DNA of 64,000 nucleotides from Hymenobacter ruricola (GTDB lineage: Bacteria > Bacteroidota > Bacteroidia > Cytophagales > Hymenobacteraceae). Positions 41,701 through 50,685 of the stretch are shown here, piece after piece. The translations under genes were made by a program, and so were the position numbers. The notes beneath the pieces are model-generated. The model was not told where the DNA came from. It did not search any database and saw only the letters and a list, made by a program, of their open reading frames with translations. The stretch is from contig NZ_JADQDM010000001.1 in the NCBI RefSeq assembly GCF_015694525.1, positions 868,001-932,000 of the forward strand. Reading direction: 5' to 3'. Each line of letters begins with the position of its first letter. Positions within the stretch are counted from its first letter, which is position 1.

Positions 41701-44616
41701 ATGAAAAACATCTCCGCTTTTCTGCTGCTGTCGGCGGGGCTGCTGCTGGCACGGGCCGGCCGGGCCCAGGTCGGCATCGGCACCACCGCGCCCGACGGCT
41801 CGGCCGCACTCGAAATCCGGGCCGCTGACAAAGGCCTGCTCATTCCTCAAGTCACCCTTTCTGCACTCACCGATGGCACCACAATCCCAACACCTGCAAC
41901 TGGTCTTCTTGTCTTCAACCGTAACGCCGGCCTGGGGGGCGGGGTGGGTTTTTACTACAACGCCGGCACCCCCGCTGCACCCAGCTGGACCAAGCTCAAC
42001 ACCGGTGCGGCTCCGGCTGGCAGTGGTTGGGGCCTGACCGGCAACGCCGCCACCGACTCCACGACCAACTTCGTGGGCACCACCGACATCAAGCCCCTGC
42101 GCCTGGGCATCAACAGCCAAGAAAAGGCCCGCCTGCACGTCAACGGCGCGTTTTGGCTGGGCGGCGTGCCGGTAGGGCCCGCCTTTTTTCCCGACAACCA
42201 CCTGCTGGTGGGCTACCAGGCCGGCAAGCGGCTGCCCGGGAACTCCTTCAACAGCCACTTTGTGGGCTACCAGGCCGGCCTGAACACCACCGGCAGCAGC
42301 AACCACTTCACCGGTTTCCAGGCCGGCTACGCCAACACCGATGGCGAGAACAACCAGTTTGAAGGCCTACGGGCGGGCTTTGCCAACACCACGGGCACCG
42401 GCAATTTCTTCCAGGGCTACTCGGCAGGCCTTTCCAACACCATGGCCGACAACAACCATTTCGTGGGCTTCGAGGCGGGCCGGGCCAACGTGACGGGCAC
42501 GGAAAACTACTTTTCGGGCCAACAGGCCGGCCGCAGCAGCACCGGCAACTACAACCATTTTGTGGGCTACCGGGCCGGCTACAACAACACCAGCGCCGGC
42601 AGCAACCACTTCGAGGGCTACCAGGCCGGCTACGCCAACACCACCGGCGCCAACAACGTGTTCGTGGGCTTCCGGGCCGGCGACAGCAACACCAACGGCG
42701 ACAACAATTTCCTGCTGGGCTACTTCGCCGGCGCCGGCAACACCACCGGCGACCGCAACCACTTCGTGGGCTTCCAGGCTGGCCTCGTTTCCACGGCCAA
42801 CGACAACCACTTCAACGGCTACAACGCCGGCCGGCGCACCACCACCGGCTCGGCCAACCACTTCGACGGCCACGAGGCCGGCCAGGCCAACACCACTGGC
42901 TACTCCAACCACTTCAGCGGGTTTCAGGCCGGCTACAGCTCCACCACGGGCTACCGCAACTTGTTTGTGGGCATGCGCGCGGGCTACGCCAACACCACCG
43001 GCCGGGGCAACATCTTCCTCGGTTTCCGGGCGGGCCGCAGCAACACCAGCGGCGAAAGCAACGTGGTGCTGGGCCACGGCGCGCTGGCCGCCAACCTCAC
43101 CGGCGACCAGAACGTGATAATCGGTGACTCGGCCGGCAACAAGCTCACGGCCGACAACAACGTGTTCATCGGCGACGGCGCGGCCCAGAACGCCACGGCC
43201 ACCGACGGTTCGGTGGTCATTGGCCGGCTGGCGGGCAGCAACCTCAGCACCGGCGACCAAAACACCTTCGTGGGCCTGCAGGCCGGCTACGCCACCGCCG
43301 CGGGCGGCAACAACACCTTCCTGGGCTACCAGGCCGGCCAAAGCAACACGGCCAGCAACAACACCGTGGTGGGCGCCAGTGCCGGCGCCGACAATACCTC
43401 CGGCACCGGCAACGTGTTCCTGGGCTACTTCGCGGGCAACAGCAACACCTCCGGCGACCACGGTACGTTCCTGGGCTACGAGGCCGGCCTCAACCTCACC
43501 ACCGCCGACGACAACCACTTCGTGGGCTACCAGGCCGGGCGCGCCAACACCAGCGGCGCCCACAACCACTTCGAGGGCAACCAGGCCGGCCTGCAAAACA
43601 CCACCGGCGCCGACAACACCTTCGTGGGCTACCACGCCGGCCAGGCCAACACCGGCGGCGACCGCAACACTTATGTTGGCAACGAAGCCGGGGCTTCCGG
43701 TTCCGGCAACAACAGCAACTACAATACCTTCGTGGGCTACCAAACCGGCAAGGCCAGCACCAGCGGCGAGTCGAACACCGCCGTGGGCGACCTGGCCGGC
43801 ACCAGCCTCAGCACCGGCGACAACAACACCCTGCTGGGCCAGGCGGCTGGTGCCGGCATCACCTCCGGCGCCCGCAACACCTTCGTGGGCCGGCAAACCG
43901 GCATCAGCACCACCAGCGGCACCGACAACGTGCTCATCGGCCACAACGCCGGCTTAGCCAACATCACCGGCACCGGCCTCACGGTGGTGGGCACCAGCGC
44001 GGGCCCGTTCAACAGCGGTGGCTACGAAAACCTGACTAACTCCACGGCCCTCGGCAATGGCGCGGCCTTCACCGCCGACAACACCATGGCCTTCGGCAAC
44101 ATCAACGTGCGGCAGTGGCTGCTGGGCCGCAACCAGGTGACCGGCCTGGGCGTGGCCCTGCAAGTGGGCAGCAACGCCACCAACGGCAACGCCGCCTACC
44201 TCTCCCAAGGCGGCACCTGGACCAATGCTTCGGATATCAACCTGAAAGAGAACATCCAGCCCGTGGAGGGAGCGCAGGTGCTGGGCCTCATTCGCCAGCT
44301 CCCGCTGAGCCGCTGGGCCTACAAAGGCACCAATGGCGAAACCCACCTCGGCCCCATGGCCCAGGACTTCTACCGCCTCTTCCACCTCGGCCTAAACGAC
44401 ACCAGCATCAGCACCATCGACCCCGCCGGCGTGGCCCTGGCGGGCGTGCAGGAGCTGGCCAAGCAGAACGACCAGCTCCGGGCCGAAAACGCGCAATTGC
44501 GCCAGCAACTGCAGGCCGTGCAGGCGGGCCAGACCGACCTCGCCGCCCGCCTCGCGGCCCTGGAGCAGGCCCAGCGCCCGGCTACGGCCGGGCAGCTGGC
44601 GCAGGCGAATAAGTAG
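41701..44616 (+). CDS. Surface fibre protein with about 34 repeats and a C-terminal S74 chaperone domain
   Basis: A 971-residue protein with a signal peptide (AFLLLSAGLLLARAGRAQ). After a head (GIGTTAPDGSAALEIRAADK), residues about 160-760 are tandem 16-17-residue repeats of the type HFVGYQAGYANTTGANN, each with the F-x-G-x-x-A-G core. The C-terminal part (about 830-900) resembles the intramolecular chaperone domain Peptidase_S74, with NASDINLKENIQPVEG containing the Ser844-Lys849 dyad used for self-cleavage. A coiled coil follows (QLRAENAQLRQQLQAVQAG, about 925-960). Such architecture is known from phage tail spikes and trimeric surface fibres, where the chaperone guides trimerisation and is then removed. 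No phage genes are nearby, so a cell-surface adhesin or fibre is more likely. Confidence 0.85.
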   Translation: MKNISAFLLLSAGLLLARAGRAQVGIGTTAPDGSAALEIRAADKGLLIPQVTLSALTDGTTIPTPATGLLVFNRNAGLGGGVGFYYNAGTPAAPSWTKLNTGAAPAGSGWGLTGNAATDSTTNFVGTTDIKPLRLGINSQEKARLHVNGAFWLGGVPVGPAFFPDNHLLVGYQAGKRLPGNSFNSHFVGYQAGLNTTGSSNHFTGFQAGYANTDGENNQFEGLRAGFANTTGTGNFFQGYSAGLSNTMADNNHFVGFEAGRANVTGTENYFSGQQAGRSSTGNYNHFVGYRAGYNNTSAGSNHFEGYQAGYANTTGANNVFVGFRAGDSNTNGDNNFLLGYFAGAGNTTGDRNHFVGFQAGLVSTANDNHFNGYNAGRRTTTGSANHFDGHEAGQANTTGYSNHFSGFQAGYSSTTGYRNLFVGMRAGYANTTGRGNIFLGFRAGRSNTSGESNVVLGHGALAANLTGDQNVIIGDSAGNKLTADNNVFIGDGAAQNATATDGSVVIGRLAGSNLSTGDQNTFVGLQAGYATAAGGNNTFLGYQAGQSNTASNNTVVGASAGADNTSGTGNVFLGYFAGNSNTSGDHGTFLGYEAGLNLTTADDNHFVGYQAGRANTSGAHNHFEGNQAGLQNTTGADNTFVGYHAGQANTGGDRNTYVGNEAGASGSGNNSNYNTFVGYQTGKASTSGESNTAVGDLAGTSLSTGDNNTLLGQAAGAGITSGARNTFVGRQTGISTTSGTDNVLIGHNAGLANITGTGLTVVGTSAGPFNSGGYENLTNSTALGNGAAFTADNTMAFGNINVRQWLLGRNQVTGLGVALQVGSNATNGNAAYLSQGGTWTNASDINLKENIQPVEGAQVLGLIRQLPLSRWAYKGTNGETHLGPMAQDFYRLFHLGLNDTSISTIDPAGVALAGVQELAKQNDQLRAENAQLRQQLQAVQAGQTDLAARLAALEQAQRPATAGQLAQANK
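42190..43960 (+). repeat. Coding tandem repeat with about 51-bp period
   Basis: About 34 units of near-51 bp encode the F-x-G-x-x-A-G repeats of the fibre protein. Units such as AACCACTTCGTGGGCTACCA and GCCGGCCAGGCCAACACC recur with substitutions. Similarity between units could promote slippage or recombination. Confidence 0.85.
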
Positions 44617-44622
44617 CAATAC

Positions 44623-44630
44623 TATATTTG
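44623..44630 (+). promoter_or_regulatory. -7 box TATATTTG upstream of the small outer-membrane protein gene
   Basis: TATATTTG matches TAnnTTTG and lies in an AT-rich stretch just after the fibre gene's stop, about 65 bp before the ATG at 44695. No TTG was found 19-21 bp upstream. It may allow the downstream gene to be expressed separately. Confidence 0.5.
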
Positions 44631-44694
44631 CGCAATTTTTTACCTCCATGTTTTGACTTTCATTCCTTCATCACCTTACTCACTTAGCACCCTA

Positions 44695-45432
44695 ATGCTC
44701 GCTTTTCCCCGTCTCCTGCTCGCAGCCACCTGCGTGGCCGCGCTGCCCCTCACGGCCGCCCTGGCCCAGACCACCCCGCGCAAGCCCGCGCCCAAACCCG
44801 CCGCCCGGCCCGCGACCAAACCCGCCGCCAAGCCCGTAGCCAAACCCACCCCCAAGCTGGCCCCCGCCCCGGTGGCGGCGCCCGCCCCGGCCCCCACGCC
44901 GCCCCCGCCGCCCGCGGCCACCGCCAGCGGCACCGACCCCTTCGAGGTGGGCACCAACGCCGTGAACGTTGGCATCGGGCTGGGCAACCGCTATGGCTAC
45001 GGCGCCGGTTTTTTCGGCGGTAGCTCGTCGGTATCGCCGGCCTTGAGCGTGTCCTACGAGCGTGGCATCATGCCGCTGGGACCGGGCGTACTTGGCGTCG
45101 GCATTTTCGCCGGCTACCAGGGCGCCACCTACGATTACGGCGGGGGCGACAAATGGAAGTACACCGACGTTATCGTGACGCTGCGCGGTGCGTTTCACTA
45201 TCCGGTTTCGCAGCAATTCGATGCCTACGGAGGATTGGGCATGGGTGTGCGGCACGCCGGCGTCTCCTTTGAGGGTAGTAGCTTTTTTGGCTCCACGGCG
45301 GTTAGCGGCAATGAGTTTGCGCTCGGCCTGTTCGTGGGCGGGCGCTATTATTTCACGCCCAGCATCGGCGCCTTCGCCGAACTCGGCTACGACCAGACCT
45401 ACCTCAAAGTGGGCCTCGCGGCCAAGTTTTAG
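44695..45432 (+). CDS. Outer membrane beta-barrel protein with Pro/Ala/Lys-rich linker
   Basis: A 245-residue protein starting at the ATG at 44695. The signal peptide ends AALAQ. Residues about 22-75 are a low-complexity linker of KPAPKPAARPATKPAAKP and PAPAPTPPPPP type. The rest is a small beta-barrel: FEVGTNAVNVGIGLGNRYGY, LSVSYERGIM, VTLRGAFHYPVSQQFDAYGG, LFVGGRYYFTPSIGAFAELG, ending in an aromatic residue (VGLAAKF). This resembles OmpW/opacity-type porin-like proteins of Bacteroidota. The Pro-Lys linker before the barrel could span the periplasm or interact with the cell wall (inference). No substrate is predictable. Confidence 0.85.
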   Translation: MLAFPRLLLAATCVAALPLTAALAQTTPRKPAPKPAARPATKPAAKPVAKPTPKLAPAPVAAPAPAPTPPPPPAATASGTDPFEVGTNAVNVGIGLGNRYGYGAGFFGGSSSVSPALSVSYERGIMPLGPGVLGVGIFAGYQGATYDYGGGDKWKYTDVIVTLRGAFHYPVSQQFDAYGGLGMGVRHAGVSFEGSSFFGSTAVSGNEFALGLFVGGRYYFTPSIGAFAELGYDQTYLKVGLAAKF

Positions 45433-45454
45433 CGTGGCCGGGCCGTGGGCGGGC

Positions 45455-46201
45455 TCAGTACCCGGCCACGGCCCGCAGGCTGGCCGCCGTGCGGTTGTCC
45501 ACGCCCAGCTTGGCGTAGATGCTGCGCAAATGGTTGTGCACCGTGCGCGGGCTGATGCGGCACCGATGCGCGATTTCTTTGTCGGCCCGGCCCTGCGCGA
45601 GGTGGCGCAGAATGTCGCCCTCGCGCACGGTGAGGCCCAGCGTGGAAGCCAGCGCCGCCGCTCGGGCTAAGCCCTTTAAAGCCAGTGGAAACGCCAGCTG
45701 CATGAGGGCAATGAGGTGGGGTTGTACGAAGGCCAGCAGCGCCCGCTCGGTTTCGGTAAAATCGGCGTGGCTGCGCGATAGCGCGCAGGTGGTGAGCCCC
45801 AGGCCCGGCACCTCAAAGGCCACCACGAGCTGGTGCGTGACGGCAATGGGCCGGTAGAAGTCGTTGAAAATGTCCGTCTTCACAAACCGGTGATTCGGGC
45901 AAAAGTCGCTGATTTTTAAAGGCGTTGGGCGGCGTTCAATGAAAAGCCCCTGAAACAGCGGGTGCGCCTGAATGTGCTCGGCCAGGTGGCCCACCATGCT
46001 GGGCGTGAAGAGGCTGGGAGAGTTGCTGCCCAGGTTCAGCATCTGGCCGTGGGCGTCGAAAACATCAAAACAGGTTAACTCTGCCCCCATCACTTCGCTG
46101 ACTGCGCCAGAAAGCCGTCCCAGCATGTGGTCCGGCCGTGGGTCGGCGTAAAGAGGAACGAGAGCCGCGCTGAGTTGCTGGGCGTGCTGAAGCTTGAGCA
46201 T
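45455..46201 (-). CDS. LuxR-family transcriptional regulator
   Basis: A 248-residue regulator starting at the ATG at 46201. The last 65 residues form a LuxR/FixJ-type helix-turn-helix: LTVREGDILRHLAQGRADKE, IAHRCRISPRTVHNHLRSIY, AKLGVDNRTAASLRA. The N-terminal part (about 1-170) is a sensor-like domain of GAF/PAS character, with FDVFDAHGQMLNLGSNSP and PIAVTHQLVVAFEVPGLGLT, but I cannot assign its ligand. No receiver Asp motif is seen, so it is not a response regulator. It is divergent from HTCS copy 2 across about 145 bp and convergent with the outer-membrane protein gene. It may regulate either neighbour. Confidence 0.88.
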   Translation of the reverse strand: MLKLQHAQQLSAALVPLYADPRPDHMLGRLSGAVSEVMGAELTCFDVFDAHGQMLNLGSNSPSLFTPSMVGHLAEHIQAHPLFQGLFIERRPTPLKISDFCPNHRFVKTDIFNDFYRPIAVTHQLVVAFEVPGLGLTTCALSRSHADFTETERALLAFVQPHLIALMQLAFPLALKGLARAAALASTLGLTVREGDILRHLAQGRADKEIAHRCRISPRTVHNHLRSIYAKLGVDNRTAASLRAVAGY

Positions 46202-46311
46202 AGACAAAGGCAGTTGCGGGGATAACGCACAAGGGCTGACCGGACTGCCGCCCCGAAAATACGAATCGGGTATGAGTAATCTTACCTATTTTACATGCTG
46301 CCGGGGGCCAA

Positions 46312-46319
46312 TAGCTTTG
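46312..46319 (+). promoter_or_regulatory. -7 box TAGCTTTG of HTCS copy 2
   Basis: TAGCTTTG matches TAnnTTTG and lies in the AT-rich divergent gap, 28 bp before the ATG at 46348. No TTG was found at the ideal distance. Confidence 0.55.
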
Positions 46320-46347
46320 TGTGGTGCCCGATTGGACCCGTCTTTCT

Positions 46348-49300
46348 ATGTTTCCACGTCTATTAGCTAAGCCGGTGAAGCGCCGGATGACCTTGTGGTG
46401 GCTCGGCATAGTGAGCAGCCTGGCGGCGCTGGCCGCGCCGGCGGCGGCCCAAACGCTGGCCATGCGCACCTTCACCACGGCCAACGGCCTGGTGCAGTCC
46501 AGCGTGTACTGCCTGGCCCAGGACCCGGAAGGCCGCATTTGGGTGGGCACGCAGGGCGGGGTGTGCGTGTTCGACGGCAAGGAATTCCGAAACTACGGCG
46601 GCCAGGAAGGCCTGCCCGACTCGCACGTGCTGGCCGTGGCCGCGGCGCCCGACGGCCGCACCGTGTGGCTGGGCCAGAAGTACACCGGCCTGGCCGCCCT
46701 CGGCCCCAACGGCCGCATTCACCCGGTGCCGCTGCCCGGCTTGCGCGTGCCCGGCCTGCTGGCGGCGCTGTGGGCCGGGCCGGGCGAGCTGTGGGTGGGC
46801 TCGAAGGGACAAGGAATCTGGCGATTGAAGTTTCAGGCGGGCCGCCCCGACACGGCGGTGCAGCACTGGAGCGCCGCCCGCGGCCTGCCCACCGACACCA
46901 TGGAGTGGGTGGGCCCGGGGCTGCGCGGCCGCCAGTGGGCCATCACCCCGCTGGGCGTGCTCGTGTTCGACCGGCGCACCGGCCAGCCCCTGCCCGCCGA
47001 GCGCGCGGCCCTGCCCGAAGCCCTGCGCCAGCGCCTCAACGGCTGCTACCGCGTCAGCGACTCGGTGGCCTGGGTGGGGGCCGCCACCGGCCTGCTGCGG
47101 GTGAGCACCGGGCCCGCCGGCTGGCGGGTGCGCCGCTACGGGCCGGCCGATGGCCTCCTGCCGGGCCCCGCGCTGCGCGTGGTGCAGGACGGCATGGGCC
47201 GCGTGTGGACCAGCACGGCCGCTGGCTTGTGCCGGGGCACCATCCAAGGTGGCCAGCTGCGGTTCACCACCATCGCGCGCCGCACCACCTTCGACGACGA
47301 CCGCGCCTGCGACGTGCTGGTGGACCGCGAGGGCAGCCTCTGGGCCGCCTTCGACGACGGCGTGAACCAGTACCTGACCGACGAGCGGTTTGCCCACTTC
47401 ACTACCGCCGACGGCCTGCCCGTGAACCCCGTGACGGCCCTGAGCCAGGTCCGCCCCGATGAGCTGTGGGTGGGCACCGAGCGCGACATTGCGCGGCTGC
47501 CCCTGGCGGCCAGCGGCCCGCAGCCGCCCGCGCGCCCGCTGCTGATACCGGCCCGCACCGGCCGCGGCCACTACGTGCTCAGCCTGGCGCCCGACAGCCA
47601 CGGCGGCATGTGGGTGGGCACGCTGGGCGAAGGCGCCTGGCGCTACGACCTGCGCACCGGCCGCTGGGACAGCTACGACCGCAACGTGGAAGGCCTGGCC
47701 GGCCAATACGTGGCCAGCATGACCGAAGACCGCCGCGGCCGCATGTGGCTAGTGACGCACCGCCGCGGCGTGACGGTGTACGACCCCGCCGACAAGTCTT
47801 TCCGCACGTTTCGGGCCGGGCAAAACGGCCTCACCAGCAACAACTTCTGGCAGGTGTACCGCGACCGCGCCGGCCGCCTCTGGCTGGCCTCCGACGACGC
47901 CGGCCTCATCAGCGTCGACACCGACCACGACACCTTCCGCCGGGTGGATGGGGAGTCCGGCAACCTCACCGTCGGCTCCATCAGCGAAGACCGGCGCGGC
48001 CACCTCTGGCTGGGGCCCATCGGGCAGACGCTGCTGCGCTACGAGCCCGCCTCAGGCCGCCTGCACACCTACGGCCTGGAGCTGGGCTTGCACTCCATCA
48101 ACCCCTATTTTGTGCAGTGCGACAGCGCCGGCCGGGTGTGGGTGGGCACCAACCTGGGCATCGATGTGCTCGATACCAAAACCAACACCGTGCGCTCTTA
48201 CGCGCCGGCCGACGGCTTTCTGGGCGGCGAAACCGACCAGAACGCCGTGCTGTTGACTTCCAACGGACAGGTGTGGATGGGCACCGTGGGCGGCCTGATG
48301 CTGTATAATCCCCGGCACGTGCCCCGCGCCAGCGTGCCGCCGCTCACCCGCCTCACCGGGCTGCGCGTGAACCTGCGCGACACCACTTTGCAGGCCGGCC
48401 TCACGCTGCCCTACCACCTCAACGGCGTGAGCGTTGACTTCCAGGGCGTGAGCCTGGCCCGGCCCGGCAGCGTGCGCTACCAGTACCGGCTGCGCGGCCT
48501 GGGCGATGCCTGGGCCAGCCCGGGCGAGGGCACGTCGGCCACCTTCGCCAACCTGCCGCCGGGCCCCTACACCTTTGAGGTGCGGGCCACCAACGGCGAA
48601 GGCGGCTGGAGCAAGCCCGCTGCCTTTTCTTTCACCATCGAGGCGCCCTGGTGGCGCCGCTGGTGGGCCTGGTTGCTCTACGCCAGCGCGTTGGGGCTGG
48701 TATTGTACGTGGTGCGCCGCCGCACCCGCCTGCAGGAGCGGGAGCGCGCCGAGCGCCGCCTGGAGCGCCAGGCCCTGGGCCACCTGCAGGAAATGGACCG
48801 CGTGAAAACCGACTTCTTCACCAACATCAGCCACGAGCTGCGCACGCCGCTCACCCTCATCCTCGGCCCGGCCGAACTGCTGGCCGAGCAAGCGCCCGAC
48901 ACGTTGAGCCGCCAGCGCGGCGGCCTGGTGCTGGGCCAGGCCCGCAAGCTGCTGGCCCTCATCAACCAGCTCCTCGACCTGAGCAAGCTCGACGCCGGAG
49001 CCCTGCGCCTGCACCCCACGGCCGGCGACGCGGGCCAACTGGTGCGGCACGCGCTGGCCAGCTTCGAGGACCTGGCCGCCAGCCGGGGCATTGCCCTGCG
49101 GCTGGAAGCGCCCATTGGATTTGTGCCCCTGGTGTTTGATGCGGTGAAGCTCGACGAAGTGCTGACTAACCTGCTGGCCAATGCCTTGCGCTTCACTCCG
49201 GTTGGCGGGCAGGTCACGTTGCGGCTGGCCAGCGGGCCAGCCACCGTGGCCGCGCCCGCCGGCACCGTGGAACTGGCCGTGCAGGACACCGGCCCGGGCA

Positions 49301-50484
49301 TCGCCACCGAGCACCTCATGCACCTGTTCGACCGCTTTTATCAGGGCGGCAGCGAGCCGGCCGGGCCCGGAGCCGGGGCGGCCCGCCAGGGCACCGGCAT
49401 TGGGCTGGCGCTGGTGCGCGAGTTGGTGGCCCTGCACGGCGGCACGGTGGAAGTGAGCAGCGCGCCTGGCCAGGGCGCCTGTTTTGTGGTGAAACTGCCG
49501 CGCGGCGTGCTGGTGGCCGACCCCGCCGCACCCGCTCCGCCGCCCTCAACGCCCCCGAAGCTGGTGCCGCCCGCGGCGCTGGAGTTGCCGGACGGCACAT
49601 TTGCCACGCCGGTGGCGCCCACCGAGCCGGCCAGCGCCCCGGCGGCCGAAGCGGCGCTGGTGCTCATCATCGAAGACAGCGACGAAGTGCGGGCCTTTAT
49701 TGCCGAAGCGCTGGCGCCGGCGGGCTACCGCCTACTGCTGGCCCCGGACGGGGCGGCCGGGCTGGCGCTGGCGCGGGCCGAGGTGCCGGACTTAATTGTG
49801 AGCGACGTGATGATGCCGGGCTTGAGCGGCTACGAGGTGTGCCAGGCGCTGAAAACCGATGCCGCCACCAGCCACATTCCCGTCGTGCTGCTCACCGCCC
49901 GCTCTTCGGCTGATGACCGCCTCGAAGGCCTGGAGATGGGCGCCAACGCCTATTTGCCCAAGCCGTTCCGGCCCCGCGAGCTGCTGGCCCAGCTGCGCAG
50001 CCTGCTTAGCCTGAGCCAGCAAAACCGCGCCCGCTTCGCCCTGCTGGCCGCGCCCGAAGAAGGCGCCGAACCCGCCGACCGCGCCCCCGCCGAAGGCCGG
50101 CTGACGGCGCCGCTGCCCAACCAGCTGGCCGTGCACGCGGCGGCCGTAGCCGCCCTGCCCTCGCTCGACCAGGCCTTTCTGGAGAAGTTCGACGCGGCCG
50201 TGCTCGCCCACCTGAGCGACGAAACCTACGGCGTGGACCAGCTGGGCCAGGAGCTGGGCCTGAGCCGCACCCAGCTGCACCGCAAGCTGAAAGCCCTCAC
50301 CGGCCAGGCCCCCGGCGAGTACCTGCGCAACACCCGCCTGCTGCGGGCGCTGGCGCTGCTGCAAGCCAAGGTGGGCACGGTGGCGGAAGTAGCCTACCAG
50401 GTGGGCTACGGCAGCCCGGCCCACTTCAGCACGGCGTTTTCGCGGCAGTTTGGCTACGCGCCCAGCACGGTGGGCAAGGAATAA
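46348..50484 (+). CDS. Hybrid two-component system regulator (HTCS), copy 2
   Basis: A 1378-residue HTCS starting at the ATG at 46348, with signal peptide ending APAAAQ. The domain order is that of copy 1: a sensor propeller (DPEGRIWVGTQGG, DRRGRMWLVTHRRG), Y_Y_Y, a transmembrane helix near 768-790, kinase with NISHELRTPL (His829), ATPase motifs LANALRFTPVGGQV and DTGPGI, receiver DVMMPGLSGYEVC (Asp1153) and an AraC-type HTH (LSRTQLHRKLKALTGQ). The receiver and output regions are much closer to copy 1 than the propellers are, suggesting duplication followed by sensor divergence. The likely role is periplasmic sensing and control of nearby surface genes. A TAnnTTTG box lies upstream. Confidence 0.93.
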   Translation: MFPRLLAKPVKRRMTLWWLGIVSSLAALAAPAAAQTLAMRTFTTANGLVQSSVYCLAQDPEGRIWVGTQGGVCVFDGKEFRNYGGQEGLPDSHVLAVAAAPDGRTVWLGQKYTGLAALGPNGRIHPVPLPGLRVPGLLAALWAGPGELWVGSKGQGIWRLKFQAGRPDTAVQHWSAARGLPTDTMEWVGPGLRGRQWAITPLGVLVFDRRTGQPLPAERAALPEALRQRLNGCYRVSDSVAWVGAATGLLRVSTGPAGWRVRRYGPADGLLPGPALRVVQDGMGRVWTSTAAGLCRGTIQGGQLRFTTIARRTTFDDDRACDVLVDREGSLWAAFDDGVNQYLTDERFAHFTTADGLPVNPVTALSQVRPDELWVGTERDIARLPLAASGPQPPARPLLIPARTGRGHYVLSLAPDSHGGMWVGTLGEGAWRYDLRTGRWDSYDRNVEGLAGQYVASMTEDRRGRMWLVTHRRGVTVYDPADKSFRTFRAGQNGLTSNNFWQVYRDRAGRLWLASDDAGLISVDTDHDTFRRVDGESGNLTVGSISEDRRGHLWLGPIGQTLLRYEPASGRLHTYGLELGLHSINPYFVQCDSAGRVWVGTNLGIDVLDTKTNTVRSYAPADGFLGGETDQNAVLLTSNGQVWMGTVGGLMLYNPRHVPRASVPPLTRLTGLRVNLRDTTLQAGLTLPYHLNGVSVDFQGVSLARPGSVRYQYRLRGLGDAWASPGEGTSATFANLPPGPYTFEVRATNGEGGWSKPAAFSFTIEAPWWRRWWAWLLYASALGLVLYVVRRRTRLQERERAERRLERQALGHLQEMDRVKTDFFTNISHELRTPLTLILGPAELLAEQAPDTLSRQRGGLVLGQARKLLALINQLLDLSKLDAGALRLHPTAGDAGQLVRHALASFEDLAASRGIALRLEAPIGFVPLVFDAVKLDEVLTNLLANALRFTPVGGQVTLRLASGPATVAAPAGTVELAVQDTGPGIATEHLMHLFDRFYQGGSEPAGPGAGAARQGTGIGLALVRELVALHGGTVEVSSAPGQGACFVVKLPRGVLVADPAAPAPPPSTPPKLVPPAALELPDGTFATPVAPTEPASAPAAEAALVLIIEDSDEVRAFIAEALAPAGYRLLLAPDGAAGLALARAEVPDLIVSDVMMPGLSGYEVCQALKTDAATSHIPVVLLTARSSADDRLEGLEMGANAYLPKPFRPRELLAQLRSLLSLSQQNRARFALLAAPEEGAEPADRAPAEGRLTAPLPNQLAVHAAAVAALPSLDQAFLEKFDAAVLAHLSDETYGVDQLGQELGLSRTQLHRKLKALTGQAPGEYLRNTRLLRALALLQAKVGTVAEVAYQVGYGSPAHFSTAFSRQFGYAPSTVGKE

Positions 50485-50537
50485 GCGCCGGCTTTTTTCT
50501 CGGGAAAAACCACGATTTCGGCGTTCAAACCGGGTGC

Positions 50538-50685
50538 GCGCGCAAAAACCAACGCACGCGCAACGCCAACGAATGCCGCGCAATGTGCGCGTAAGCATTT
50601 GGGATGCTCGCGGAAGAGCTTCCGCGCAGGCCCAATCTTCCTTTGCCAGTACCAACGCCGCTCGCATTTGGCGGCGTTGGCGCTT
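50538..50685. promoter_or_regulatory. Three GCGCAA direct repeats and two hairpins before GNAT copy 2
   Basis: GCAA cores within GCGCAAAA, GCGCAACGCC and GCGCAATG lie at 50542, 50560 and 50580, 18 and 20 bp apart. The middle one, GCAACGCC, also occurs in the repeats after HTCS copy 1. Then come a palindrome CGCGGAAG-AG-CTTCCGCG (50609-50626) and a hairpin CCAACGCCGC/GCGGCGTTGG (50652-50680), the latter ending 5 bp before the GNAT ATG. I infer operator sites plus a terminator-like or leader hairpin. Confidence 0.45.

Noticed and set aside
41701..44616. Prophage tail-fibre region
   Set aside because: The S74-type domain is common in phages, but no capsid, portal, integrase or lysis gene surrounds it and the protein has a Sec signal peptide.
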